The notes under the pieces: generated by a model
Seen by the model: only the letters and a program-made list of their open reading frames with translations
The model's database searches: none
Told to the model about the DNA's origin: nothing
Source of the DNA: Limnohabitans sp.
GTDB taxonomy: Bacteria; Pseudomonadota; Gammaproteobacteria; Burkholderiales; Burkholderiaceae_C
Direction of reading: 5' to 3'
Assembly (NCBI RefSeq): GCF_017848645.1
Contig: NZ_JAFEIF010000051.1
Location: 17,591 to 81,590 of the forward strand
DNA length: 64,000 nucleotides
Translations under genes and position numbers: made by a program
Shown: one piece after another, positions 53,905-62,796 of the stretch
Position numbering within the stretch: position 1 is the stretch's first letter
Layout: every line of letters begins with the position of its first letter

Positions 53905-54924
53905 TTATGATTTTTTCTGAGCTAATTTATTATCTGATTGCTGCGCCCCATAAACAGTAGCTTGAGAGATGCGCCCATGACGTTCCACAGCTTGAATCTG
54001 CAGCCTCACTCGCCTGCTGCTCCTGCTCCACTCAGCAGCTTGGATCAGGGATTGCTCATCTTGACTCAATTCAATCGGCACATCCGCAAGAAATTGCTTC
54101 CCATCCGCAAGCCTATGTAACTTGATGCGAAATCCAGTCGCACGAGATGCATCATTGGCCAACACATAAAAGTCCTCATCAAGATTCAAATCTTTTGACC
54201 CAGATCGCTCGTTGTGTGTGATTGCAGCTGCCTGTGTGCTGTTTAGAGTAACACCTTGAGTACCGATCTCATCACCAGGCTTGAGGGTTTTCAGTATCTT
54301 ATTTTGAGTAACTTCAAAGTCTGATCTGACACTTCCAACAACGGGCCTCTGCTCAACAGCCTTTGCAAATATTTTCAACCTTTCGGTTTCTTGCTTGGAA
54401 AGCTCAATTGTTTGCTCAACATTTTTTTCGGCCTGCTTTGAGGCGATCAATGACTTACTTACCTCGACACCACCCCATACAAGGGCTGCGCCAAGAAGAG
54501 TGATCATGAGGTGTTTTGAGTCCATTTTGTCGATTGCTCTTTTTCCTAGCTCGGTCAATTGAGCGTCAATCGGCGCATCATAGTCTGATGAGCCCTTTTT
54601 GACGCTGACGATCAATTCCAAGATGTCCTTGTCTTGATCGTTGATCTTCCTTAAATCTTCGGTCCCGTAGTTGATTTGCGCGAACAACCGATGCAAATCT
54701 TTCTGCAAATCCAGCAATGGTGACATCACCCGTGTGGGCACTGTTCCATTCCAATCTTTACCTTTGACTTTTACCTTAAAACTGGGCCACCCATCAAAAA
54801 TAAGCTGCACACGCTCTGGCAATTTTTCATTGTTGATTGCAGCCTTCAGATAGCGCCAAGCATCTTCATCAGACCTGATGTAAATGAGTTGCGCAGGTAT
54901 CGAATTTTCAGATCGTTTGGTCAT
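53905..54924 (-). CDS. Single-TM coiled-coil protein of unknown function (BRCT-operon gene 3)
   Basis: A 339-residue protein I do not recognise. Residues 1-130 are a soluble domain beginning MTKRSENSIPAQLIYIRSDE, with RVQLIFDGWPSFKVKVKGKD. A hydrophobic helix at 137-155 (HLMITLLGAALVWGGVEV) is followed by a charged coiled coil (158-190) and a C-terminal domain with KPGDEIGTQGVTL and KLHRLADGKQFLADVPIEL. So it is probably anchored in the inner membrane with domains on each side, or as a hairpin. Codon use is much AT-richer than the flanks, which points to transfer. It is 101 bases after the TerB-BRCT gene on the same strand. Confidence 0.75.
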   Translation of the reverse strand: MTKRSENSIPAQLIYIRSDEDAWRYLKAAINNEKLPERVQLIFDGWPSFKVKVKGKDWNGTVPTRVMSPLLDLQKDLHRLFAQINYGTEDLRKINDQDKDILELIVSVKKGSSDYDAPIDAQLTELGKRAIDKMDSKHLMITLLGAALVWGGVEVSKSLIASKQAEKNVEQTIELSKQETERLKIFAKAVEQRPVVGSVRSDFEVTQNKILKTLKPGDEIGTQGVTLNSTQAAAITHNERSGSKDLNLDEDFYVLANDASRATGFRIKLHRLADGKQFLADVPIELSQDEQSLIQAAEWSRSSRRVRLQIQAVERHGRISQATVYGAQQSDNKLAQKKS

Positions 54925-55025
54925 GCGTTTATCTACGTGATTTTTAGATATTTTTACGATTCATTGCATCACCCCAAAACACACTGGGGCGTACCTTGAG
55001 TTGTGGTTGCAGGGCTTGTCATTTA

Positions 55026-55652
55026 TCAAGCCGAAAGCAGCTGTGTCCAACGGTTTTCAGAAATGATCGAAATCGGCACGCCATCCAGTTGGAGCTCAGC
55101 AGCCTTTTGAATCTTTCGACCAAAAGAGGTGTGCACCCAATCACGCGTCACCAACGACCCCACCACCAGGACATGGGTTTTGCGGGTGATCCCGTCTTGC
55201 GCGAAACCACCAGCCTTTTCAGTCAGTCGTTCGCAGGCTGAGCGAGTACCAAAAACAAAGGTGCCAGTGTGGCACACGTTGCGGCCTGCGATCGCCACAG
55301 GCGCATCGTCATCGATCGGCAACTTCAACACCTCAGCGCTGGCCGAGCCGGTCTCCGCGAAGCCATTGACAGAAAAGTCACTCAGCACCGTCAGCAAATG
55401 GGTCCGCTCCACTTCGGTGATGACACCATCGGACAAGACCTCTTGGATCAGCATGGCAATCACGCTGCTTGGCCAATGCTGTGCCACCTCTTGGTTTTCG
55501 CTCAACCAGGTGGAAAGCAACTTGATTTCTTTGTCATGCAGGTGGTCATCGGCCACCATAGCCGTGACCATGCCCAGCAGCATTTCGGTGGACTTGACCA
55601 GTTGACGCTTGGCCATTGCGCTTTGCACATGCGCGTGATTTTCGCTTTCCAT
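55026..55652 (-). CDS. TerB-like/BRCT fusion protein (BRCT-operon gene 2)
   Basis: A 208-residue protein starting MESENHAH at 55652, with GGGGAG six bases upstream. Residues 20-95 form a TerB-like helical domain: VADDHLHDKEIKLLSTWL and LSDGVITEVERTHLLTVL are two acidic D-x-x-x/E repeats of the TerB type. Residues 118-206 are a BRCT domain close to those of NAD-dependent DNA ligases: HTGTFVFGTRSACERL, the GG turn at 148-149, THVLVVGSLVTRDW (Trp172), GRKIQKAAEL and ISIISENRW. BRCT binds phosphopeptides or DNA ends. It starts 14 bases after gene 1. A link to DNA damage or nucleic-acid-triggered stress is inferred, not shown. Confidence 0.8.
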   Translation of the reverse strand: MESENHAHVQSAMAKRQLVKSTEMLLGMVTAMVADDHLHDKEIKLLSTWLSENQEVAQHWPSSVIAMLIQEVLSDGVITEVERTHLLTVLSDFSVNGFAETGSASAEVLKLPIDDDAPVAIAGRNVCHTGTFVFGTRSACERLTEKAGGFAQDGITRKTHVLVVGSLVTRDWVHTSFGRKIQKAAELQLDGVPISIISENRWTQLLSA

Positions 55653-55666
55653 GAATCTCCCCTTTT

Positions 55667-57190
55667 TTATGAACTGGCCAACTGCCAAGCCAACAAACCG
55701 GCTTTGCTGTTGCCCTGATAAACAGGCTGCAAGGCATCGGGCCTGTGGCCTGTCCGAAGCCAATACGCAAACTGTTCATCTTTTGCGGCATAAGCGCGGC
55801 GAGATCCAGCTTCACCCACCACGCCCTGATGTATTTCCAGAATTTCCGAATCACTCATATCGGCAACATGCAGATACACGGACTTGTCAGATTTCAAATA
55901 GAAAACATCACCCACATGGAAGTCATACCAATGGTGAATCCGGCTCCATGCCTGGTAGGTTTGCGCCTGACTTTCAGAACCATTTGCCACCTCATCGGCT
56001 TGTGCGCCACCTGCCTCGATGAAATTGCCCAATGAAACACCCAACGCAGGCCAATGCTGTATCTGGATGTCAAATGCCCAAGGTTCGAAATGTCTGTCGT
56101 ATTCGAGTCCCAACCTTTCGATATGAAGCCCCTCGCTGCGTGGTGGCGTTTGCGAATCCTGCAACACGCCTGTTGCAGCAAGGCTTGGCAGCTGGTCAGG
56201 CGTTAGCAAATAACACCCCGCCTCACGCGCACGCTTGGCAACCATGGGGCTGTGCCCCGGGCCACAAACCAGATACGTCAAATTCTTTGTCTGCGACTGA
56301 ACCACCTGAAACTGGTGCGCTTGGGCCAGTGCCTCCAATTCAATTTGCTTGGGGTCCTTTTGATCAGGGGTCAGCGTCTTGTAGCCAATGACGCGCAGCT
56401 GCAGCGTGGACAAAGGCTGTGACATCGGCGACGGGGGCGAGGGCTGGATCGGGTTCTTCAACAAACGGGCACCATTGTGGTGATAAAAATCGATGAGATC
56501 GATCCTGAAAAACTTCCACAAACCATCGGACGTGTCGCTGCCTTCAACGTAGCGGCCAACCTCAATCCAGTCCACCAATTTCACAGAGCGGCATTGCCCT
56601 TCCTTAAACCGGTACTCAAACTCCAGCGGCTGGCGCGTGTCTACGGGTAAATCCACAGACCCATCCAGCAATTCACCCGTTTCCACAAAAACCAAATACT
56701 GACCTTCATCCAACACCCAGCAGTTTTGCGCCCGTGCCTGCTCCACTTTTTTCGGCCCCGCATTGGGTCCACCGCAGATGTAGTTCAAGCCCTGTGTGAC
56801 CGTGGACACAACCCGCAAGCCCGCGCCAGTGGCCATGGCTTCCAGTGCTACCCTTCGCTTGGCCGCAAAGCCGGTGAACAAGATCTGAGGGCGATCTTCT
56901 TTGATTGATGTGGCCGATGGCCTTGGTGGCGGCTTTACGTGAGGCACGGCAAGCAGGCCCTCAGATGCGTCGATGTACCTCACCACCCTGTCTTTGCGGT
57001 AGGTCAATGGGTAGGTGTCACCCAACCCTTTGCCTTTGATGTAGTGGCCGACTTCGGACCAGGCGATCAAGTGCCGGAACGACACCTCCCCGCGCGCGTT
57101 GCAGTACTCAAACTGCAGCAGCTCGTTTGACCACTGTGGTTTTTCTTCTTTCATCTCCCTGCCCACCTTTAAATCGTCGCTACGGCTCAA
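55667..57190 (-). CDS. Two-module WYL/SH3-like + BRCT-like protein (BRCT-operon gene 1)
   Basis: A 507-residue protein (495 if ATG 57154 is used). It contains two repeats of the same unit. Unit 1: a strand-rich segment at 25-80 (LQFEYCNARGEVSFRHL, WSEVGHYIKG) and a BRCT-like domain at 100-175 (ILFTGFAAKRRVALEAMATG, NYICGGPNAGPKKVEQARAQ). Unit 2: 188-245 (LEFEYRFKEGQCRSVKL, WIEVGRYVEG) and 262-343 (LQLRVIGYKTLTPDQ, TYLVCGPGHSPMVAKRAREA). The FEY...W.EVG.Y pattern recalls a minimal WYL or SH3-like barrel. Residues 355-507 are unassigned. Both BRCT-like domains end in the same VCGP/ICGGP + KxAxxxGC theme, so the unit arose by duplication. It heads the operon. Confidence 0.75.
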   Translation of the reverse strand: MSRSDDLKVGREMKEEKPQWSNELLQFEYCNARGEVSFRHLIAWSEVGHYIKGKGLGDTYPLTYRKDRVVRYIDASEGLLAVPHVKPPPRPSATSIKEDRPQILFTGFAAKRRVALEAMATGAGLRVVSTVTQGLNYICGGPNAGPKKVEQARAQNCWVLDEGQYLVFVETGELLDGSVDLPVDTRQPLEFEYRFKEGQCRSVKLVDWIEVGRYVEGSDTSDGLWKFFRIDLIDFYHHNGARLLKNPIQPSPPSPMSQPLSTLQLRVIGYKTLTPDQKDPKQIELEALAQAHQFQVVQSQTKNLTYLVCGPGHSPMVAKRAREAGCYLLTPDQLPSLAATGVLQDSQTPPRSEGLHIERLGLEYDRHFEPWAFDIQIQHWPALGVSLGNFIEAGGAQADEVANGSESQAQTYQAWSRIHHWYDFHVGDVFYLKSDKSVYLHVADMSDSEILEIHQGVVGEAGSRRAYAAKDEQFAYWLRTGHRPDALQPVYQGNSKAGLLAWQLASS

Positions 57191-57505
57191 GCCGCCTTCT
57201 GTTTCTCGACCGAAAACAAGTCAGCTCGTGCGGCTGCTTTGCCTAGTTCGGTTCCGTTGTTGTAGTTGTGCAGCAGTGCTGACTCTTCGGCTTTCACAGC
57301 GACTTTCGTTGTGCTCGGGCCAAATTCAAGACGCTTATTTTCATTTACAAATAGCTCATAATACAAATTTTTTTACCACTTGGTATTGATAAATTTTTTC
57401 ATATTTTCTTTATTACGATTTACGGATGCGAGATCCAACAACATAAGCACATGGATGGCACAGGGTTCGGGCATCACAAGCATGAACATTGGGTCTGCTT
57501 GGGTG
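57191..57505. other. AT-rich region upstream of the BRCT operon
   Basis: About 315 bases, very AT-rich at 57340-57420. It is the probable promoter region of the BRCT operon (minus-strand TATTAT-like elements, no clear -35). A 72-codon minus-strand frame at 57373-57591 overlaps it but has no recognisable domain. Confidence 0.45.
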
Positions 57506-58110
57506 CTATCTCCGAGACAGTTGCCAGATATTTTTCGGTATGACCCATTTTGGGCAGTAACCTGAGCAGCCTGCCTCGTACTGGTTGTCAAACCGCTGTT
57601 GTCCCCCCAAAAAAACTAACGCGCTGATCAACCTCAAAGTCCGGTGCCAATTGAGCCACTTCACCCCAGTCTTGGGATGGCTCCATGCGCTCACCGCTTG
57701 AGCATCAGCGCCGAACCACAGCGGTGGCCCGCGTGCATGGGTAATGAGCGGCAGCTCCACCTCCTCCCCAATGTGCTCCAGTATTTGCCGGATATCAACG
57801 CCGGGCGTGAAGAAGGCGATGATGAGTATTTACCCCCTATAAAGGGAGCACAGTAGCGGGAATACCTCGTAGATGCGGGCGATGAACTTCGCCCACAGTT
57901 AATGCGCCGGGTGTTTGGGCGAAACCGGCTGGGCAAGCTTGGTATGGGTTGGAGGTTGTCTTTTCCCGACACTGTGTTGGCTGGCTCGGTTCTAACAGGC
58001 GCCGATTGCACCGCTGCGACCTATGCCTGCGCCGCTACGGCGGGACTGAAGGGCGAATTTAGTGCCAACAGACCGTTGAAGTGGTGACGGTGCGTGCGAG
58101 CGAGCCAGCC
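57506..58110 (-). pseudogene. IS91-family transposase remnant (C-terminal third, frameshifted)
   Basis: Reading the minus strand in successive frames gives HHFNGLLALNSP (near 58065-58092), then ARIYEVFPLLCSLYRG (about 57837-57883), then ILIIAFF and IRQILEHIGEE (about 57770-57830) and ARGPPLW (57717-57737). These are the ordered conserved blocks of the C-terminal end of IS91-like transposases (HRHRYFGVLAPNSPLR ... ARIYEVFPLLC ... AFIT ... ILEHIG ... ARGPPLW). At least two frameshifts and a stop separate them and the N-terminal zinc-finger and Y2 domains are absent, so the element is dead. It ends by the CAGA repeat beside the acnB terminator. Confidence 0.75.
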
Positions 58111-58145
58111 AGCCAGACAGACAGACAGACAGACAGACAGACAGC
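58101..58145. repeat. (AGCC)3-(AGAC)n tetranucleotide repeat
   Basis: Three AGCC units pass into about eight uninterrupted AGAC (CAGA) units. It marks the 5' truncation point of the transposase remnant, 60 bases before the acnB terminator. Confidence 0.9.
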
Positions 58146-58206
58146 CGCAGCATGAATACAGCACAAATGCGCGGTCTTGTGCAAACCTCTCCCCAGCCGG
58201 ACCACG

Positions 58207-58232
58207 CAAAAAAACGGCCCCGAAGGGCCGTT
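58207..58232 (-). terminator. acnB terminator
   Basis: ACGGCCC / GGGCCGT core with a CGAA loop and flanking A/T tracts; on the minus strand it runs into TTTTTTT. Confidence 0.92.
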
Positions 58233-58256
58233 TTTCATTCAAGGAGCCGTGACCAC

Positions 58257-60848
58257 TCAGGCGGTCACACCCTTGGCGTTCTCCACGTACTCTTCAATCT
58301 GGTTGAAGTTCAGGTACTTGTAGATCGCTGCGCCGTCCTTGTTCACGATGCCCATGGCTTCGTGGTACTCGGCAACTGTCGGGATGTGACCCAGCTTGGA
58401 CGCGATCGCTGCCAACTCGGCCGAGGCCAAGAACACGTTGGTGTTCTTGCCCAAGCGGTTGGGGAAGTTGCGGGTGCTGGTGGACACCACCGTGGCACCT
58501 TCGCGCACTTGGGCTTGGTTGCCCATGCACAGCGAGCAGCCGGGCATTTCGGTGCGGGCACCGGCGGCGCCGAAGTTGGCGTAGTGGCCTTCTTTGATCA
58601 GCTCGCTCTCGTCCATCTTGGTCGGTGGGGCGACCCACAGCTTGACGGGGATGTCGCGGCTGCCGCCGAGCAGCTTGGCCGCGGCGCGGAAGTGACCGAT
58701 GTTGGTCATGCACGAACCGATAAAGGCTTCGTCGATCTTGGTGCCGGCCACGTCGGACAAGAACTTGGCGTCGTCCGGATCGTTGGGGCAGCACAGGATC
58801 GGCTCTTTGATCTCGTTCATGTCGATCTCGATGACGTGCGCGTACTCAGCGTCCTTGTCGGCTTCGAGCAGGTTGGGCGCGTCGAGCCAGGCCTGGACCT
58901 TTTCAATGCGGCGCTGCAGCGTGCGCTTGTCTTCGTAGCCGTTGGCGATCATGTTTTGCATGAGCACGATGTTGGACTTCAGGTATTCCTCGACCGGCTC
59001 TTTGTTGAGCTTGATCGTGCAACCGGCGGCCGAGCGCTCGGCTGAGGCGTCAGACAATTCAAACGCTTGCTCGACCTTCAGGTTGGGCAGGCCTTCGATT
59101 TCCAGGATGCGGCCGGAGAACTCGTTGATCTTGCCGGACTTGGCCACAGTCAAAAGGCCCTTCTTGATCGCGTACAGCGGGATCGCGTGCACCAAGTCGC
59201 GCAGGGTCACGCCGGGCTGCATTTCGCCTTTGAAACGCACCAACACCGACTCGGGCATGTCCAGCGGCATCACGCCGGTGGCGGCACCAAAGGCCACCAA
59301 GCCAGAGCCTGCGGGGAAGGAAATGCCGATGGGGAAACGGGTGTGCGAGTCGCCACCGGTACCGACGGTGTCGGGCAACAACAGGCGGTTGAGCCAGCTG
59401 TGGATCACGCCGTCACCGGGGCGCAGGGACACGCCGCCGCGGTTGCTGATGAAGGCCGGCAGTTCGCGGTGGGTCTTGACGTCCACGGCCTTGGGGTAAG
59501 CAGCGGTGTGGCAGAAGGACTGCATCACCATGTCGGCGCTGAAGCCCAAGCAGGCCAAGTCTTTCAACTCGTCGCGGGTCATCGGGCCGGTGGTGTCTTG
59601 CGAGCCCACGGTGGTCATCTTGGGTTCGCAATAAGTGCCGGGACGTACGCCCTGGCCTTCTGGCAAACCGACCGCACGGCCGACCATCTTCTGCGCCAGC
59701 GTGAAACCAGCTTTGGTCGAAGCGGGCACGGAGGGCAAACGGAACACGGTGGACGCAGGCAGGCCCAGGAATTCGCGGGCCTTGGCGGTCAGGCTGCGGC
59801 CGATGATCAGGTTGATGCGGCCGCCGGCGCGCACTTCGTCAAAGAGCACATCGCTCTTGAGTTTGAACTCGGTGACGGTGGCGCCGTTTTTCACGATCTT
59901 GCCGTCATAGGGCAGGATGTCGATGACGTCGCCCATCTCCAGCTGGGACACGTCCACTTCGATCGGCAATGCGCCGGAATCTTCTTGGGTGTTGAAGAAG
60001 ATGGGGGCGATCTTGCCGCCCAAGGTCACGCCACCAAAACGCTTGTTGGGCACAAACGGGATGTCTTGGCCGGTGGCCCAGATCACGCTGTTGGTGGCCG
60101 ACTTGCGGCTGGAGCCGGTGCCGACCACGTCGCCCACGTAGGCCACCAAATGGCCTTTTTTCTTCAGGTCGTCGATGAACTGCATGGGGCCGCGCTTGCC
60201 GTCTTCTTCGGGCTTGAACGCCGCGCCAGGGCGGGTGTTCTTGAGCATGGCCAGGTAGTGCAACGGGATGTCGGGGCGGCTCCAGGCGTCGGGCGCGGGC
60301 GACAGGTCGTCGGTGTTGGTCTCGCCAGGCACCTTGAACACAGTGACCGTGATTTTTTTCTCGACTTCGGGGCGGCTGGTGAACCACTCGGCCTCGGCCC
60401 AGCTTTGCATGACTTCTTTGGCCTTGGCGTTGCCAGCCTTGGCTTTTTCAGCGACGTCGTTGAAGAAGTCGAACATCAACAAAGTTTTCTTCAGGGCCTC
60501 GGCGGCCACACCAGCCACTTCGGCGCTGTCGAGCAACTCGATCAGGGGGTGCACGTTGTAGCCACCCACCATGGTGCCGAGCAGCTCTGTGGCCTTGGCT
60601 TTGGAGACCAGGGCGACGCTCAGTTCGCCGTGCGCCACTGCGGCCAGGAAGGAAGCTTTGACCTTGGCGGCGTCATCCACGCCGGGTGGCACGCGGTGCG
60701 TGAGCAGGTCCATCAAAAAGGCGTCTTCGCCAGCGGGCGGGTTCTTGATCAGCTCGATCAGATCGGCCACTTGCTTGGCATCAAGAGGCAAGGGCGGGAT
60801 GCCCAAGGCAGCGCGTTCGGCTGCGTGTTCACGGTACGCGTTCAACAT
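58257..60848 (-). CDS. acnB: Bifunctional aconitate hydratase 2 / 2-methylisocitrate dehydratase (AcnB)
   Basis: An 863-residue AcnB with the typical order: HEAT-like domain from [16 protein letters not shown], then swivel domain, then the catalytic domains. The 4Fe-4S ligands are in the [14 protein letters not shown] and CSLCMG regions, with [11 protein letters not shown] at the active site; all are intact. The enzyme isomerises citrate to isocitrate and, in this family, can dehydrate 2-methylisocitrate. Its last 321 codons are duplicated 5.5 kb away. It is the last gene of the mdh-CitE-like-hypothetical-acnB run; the island lies just past its terminator. Confidence 0.96.
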   Translation of the reverse strand: MLNAYREHAAERAALGIPPLPLDAKQVADLIELIKNPPAGEDAFLMDLLTHRVPPGVDDAAKVKASFLAAVAHGELSVALVSKAKATELLGTMVGGYNVHPLIELLDSAEVAGVAAEALKKTLLMFDFFNDVAEKAKAGNAKAKEVMQSWAEAEWFTSRPEVEKKITVTVFKVPGETNTDDLSPAPDAWSRPDIPLHYLAMLKNTRPGAAFKPEEDGKRGPMQFIDDLKKKGHLVAYVGDVVGTGSSRKSATNSVIWATGQDIPFVPNKRFGGVTLGGKIAPIFFNTQEDSGALPIEVDVSQLEMGDVIDILPYDGKIVKNGATVTEFKLKSDVLFDEVRAGGRINLIIGRSLTAKAREFLGLPASTVFRLPSVPASTKAGFTLAQKMVGRAVGLPEGQGVRPGTYCEPKMTTVGSQDTTGPMTRDELKDLACLGFSADMVMQSFCHTAAYPKAVDVKTHRELPAFISNRGGVSLRPGDGVIHSWLNRLLLPDTVGTGGDSHTRFPIGISFPAGSGLVAFGAATGVMPLDMPESVLVRFKGEMQPGVTLRDLVHAIPLYAIKKGLLTVAKSGKINEFSGRILEIEGLPNLKVEQAFELSDASAERSAAGCTIKLNKEPVEEYLKSNIVLMQNMIANGYEDKRTLQRRIEKVQAWLDAPNLLEADKDAEYAHVIEIDMNEIKEPILCCPNDPDDAKFLSDVAGTKIDEAFIGSCMTNIGHFRAAAKLLGGSRDIPVKLWVAPPTKMDESELIKEGHYANFGAAGARTEMPGCSLCMGNQAQVREGATVVSTSTRNFPNRLGKNTNVFLASAELAAIASKLGHIPTVAEYHEAMGIVNKDGAAIYKYLNFNQIEEYVENAKGVTA

Positions 60849-60872
60849 GGTTTTTTCTCCGGTCAGTCAAAG

Positions 60873-61730
60873 TCAATCGTTGGATCTGCCCATGCCGGTT
60901 TTGTCAAACAGGCTGGGCGGAGGGTTGGTTTTCATCTGTTGGCCATAAGCCACTTGTTCGGGATGTGCACAGTCGTCGGCCACGCGGCGGCCTTTTTTCT
61001 GGTCCATCAGCATGGACTTGTTGGCCAGCTGCAGCCACACGGCACCGGCTTTGGGGTCCTCAAGGCGCAGGGCACCGGTGCTGGTGCGCACGGGGTACAT
61101 GCGGTAACGGAAGCCTTTGCCCTGCACATGGAAGTAGCCCGGTGCCGCTGCATCGGCTTGGACACGCACGCTGGCCCCGAGCTCACAAGGCATGAGGCCT
61201 TGGTGAATTTGCTGGGCGATGGCCAGGTCTTGCGACATCGGATCTGAGGCGCTCAGGGCCTCAGATGCAGGCGTAGCCAAACCGGTCGTTGAAGGTGTCA
61301 GCGGCTGCGCCGCAGACACCGTGGGGGAGTCGGCCATGGCGGGCACTGCAACCAAGATCGGTGCAGCAGGTGCATCGCTGCGCTGGGACGGCAACTCAGT
61401 CCAAGCAGGCAAAGGCTGCATCGGCGCAGGAGCCTGTACATGGCTGGGCTGAGCGGCCGACACGAAGCTGGGCACGACATTGGCTGAGGCCGCAGCAGCT
61501 GGCAGCTGTGCGGTCGGCGGCCTGGAGTGCTGGGCCAAGGCGGCTGACTGGGCCTGCGCCTCGGCAATGGCGCGGGCCTGCAGGCGTGCCGTGAGGTCGG
61601 CGGCCGCACGGGCCTTGGCCTGCGCAGACGTTTGAGGGGGCTTTGCTTTGGCGCCGGAATGGCCCTGGCTTTGCGCCCAGGCAGGCAGCAGCAGCATGGC
61701 GCAGACCAGAACAACAAGGCGCTTGAGCAT
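60873..61730 (-). CDS. Secreted Ala/Pro-rich hypothetical protein
   Basis: A 285-residue protein with a Sec signal (MLKRLVVLVCAMLLLPAWAQ). The mature N-terminal half is low-complexity Ala/Gln/Pro (for example ARLQARAIAEAQAQSAALAQ). The C-terminal 110 residues from LAIAQQIHQGLMPCELG are compact, with two Cys and the conserved YRMYPVRTSTGALRLEDP, and look like a folded domain. Start 61730 has AGGAT upstream. It lies between the CitE-like gene and acnB, all in the same direction. Role unknown, perhaps periplasmic. Confidence 0.7.
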   Translation of the reverse strand: MLKRLVVLVCAMLLLPAWAQSQGHSGAKAKPPQTSAQAKARAAADLTARLQARAIAEAQAQSAALAQHSRPPTAQLPAAAASANVVPSFVSAAQPSHVQAPAPMQPLPAWTELPSQRSDAPAAPILVAVPAMADSPTVSAAQPLTPSTTGLATPASEALSASDPMSQDLAIAQQIHQGLMPCELGASVRVQADAAAPGYFHVQGKGFRYRMYPVRTSTGALRLEDPKAGAVWLQLANKSMLMDQKKGRRVADDCAHPEQVAYGQQMKTNPPPSLFDKTGMGRSND

Positions 61731-61756
61731 GGACAATCCTTTGAAGACTGCGGGCA

Positions 61757-62776
61757 TCATGACAGGCTGCGCTGCGCGCTCATGGGGGCCACATCCAACA
61801 AAGCCTGCATCGGGGAAGGTAAATGGCGACCTGTCTGGTGCGCGCGCTCGATCAGTTGCCAGAAAAAACGGTAACTGGCCCGGTCATGCAATTGACCAGC
61901 GTGGCTGATGGGTGCCCAGTCGGCGGCTTGGGCGGCCAGGATGATTTGGCTGGCCTGGTCAATTTGCTGCTCGCTGGGGGCCATGGCCTCCAGGATGGGG
62001 CGAATCTGATCGGGGTGGATGCTCCACATGCGGGTGTAACCCAGCTCACGGGCGGCCTTTTGGGCCGCCGAGCGAATGGCGTCGGTGTTCTTGAATTCGG
62101 TGACCACGCAATGCGAGGGTACTTTGCCATGGGCGTGGCAGGCGCTGGCAATCTCGAGCTTGGCGCGCATCACCAAGGGGTGTGTAAATTGCCCCTGAAT
62201 GCCCATGCCCTCGGCGGGAATGGCACCCGCATGGGCCGACACAAAATCCATCAGGCCAAAGCTGATCGACTGCACGCGGGGGTGTGCGGCGATGTCAAAG
62301 GCCTGGTGCACGGCAGCGGGCGACTCGATCAGCACATGCACCGGCAAATGGCCGGCGCCTGCCGTGATCAAGGCGGCTTGAACGCGGTCCACATCGGCCA
62401 CGCTCTCGACTTTGGGCACCATGATGTGCGTCAAAACGCGGCCAGCCCGGCCAGCGATGTGGCTCATGTCGGCTTCAAAACTGGTGTGGTCCACCGGGTG
62501 GACCCGCACCGCGATGCGCGCGTCGGCGCGAGCGGCTTTGGTCGACAGTGCCAGCTCGGTCACCAGCGCCGCGTGTTCGGCTTCGCCACCGACGGGCGCA
62601 CCGTCTTCACAGTCCAGGGTGACATCAAAAACGCAGGTGCCAAACTCTTGCGTCATCTCGGCCTGCAGCTGCAGGCTCTTGCGCATCCGCGCCTCCACCC
62701 CGCTGTAATGGTCACAGACCGGCAGCTGAACGCTCCCGGCTTGTGCCCCCAGCAAAATGTGGCGTGGATGACTCAC
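61757..62776 (-). CDS. HpcH/HpaI aldolase/citrate lyase family protein (CitE-like)
   Basis: A 339-residue TIM-barrel protein related to the citryl-CoA lyase CitE and malyl-CoA lyase. DVTLDCEDGAP and MVPKVESVADVDR hold the metal-binding acids, RVHPVDH the CoA-site Arg, and VLIESPAAVHQAFDIAAHPRV and SFGLMDFVSAHAGA follow as in the family. The C-terminal lid has MWSIHPDQIRPIL. It is 20 bases after mdh, so an (S)-citramalyl/malyl-type role in the TCA region is likely. Confidence 0.86.
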   Translation of the reverse strand: MSHPRHILLGAQAGSVQLPVCDHYSGVEARMRKSLQLQAEMTQEFGTCVFDVTLDCEDGAPVGGEAEHAALVTELALSTKAARADARIAVRVHPVDHTSFEADMSHIAGRAGRVLTHIMVPKVESVADVDRVQAALITAGAGHLPVHVLIESPAAVHQAFDIAAHPRVQSISFGLMDFVSAHAGAIPAEGMGIQGQFTHPLVMRAKLEIASACHAHGKVPSHCVVTEFKNTDAIRSAAQKAARELGYTRMWSIHPDQIRPILEAMAPSEQQIDQASQIILAAQAADWAPISHAGQLHDRASYRFFWQLIERAHQTGRHLPSPMQALLDVAPMSAQRSLS

Positions 62777-62796
62777 TTTGACAACTCTGCCCTGAA

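Noticed and set aside
57373..57591. Possible 72-residue gene upstream of the BRCT operon
   Set aside because: No ribosome site or recognised domain, and it overlaps the transposase remnant; left as intergenic.
58101..58145. CAGA repeat considered as a CRISPR or clustered-repeat array
   Set aside because: Four-base units without spacers; a microsatellite.
59067..61247. 726-codon plus-strand frame opposite acnB
   Set aside because: His/Gly/Val-rich antisense shadow; the same pattern recurs over the acnB fragment at 52668-53783.
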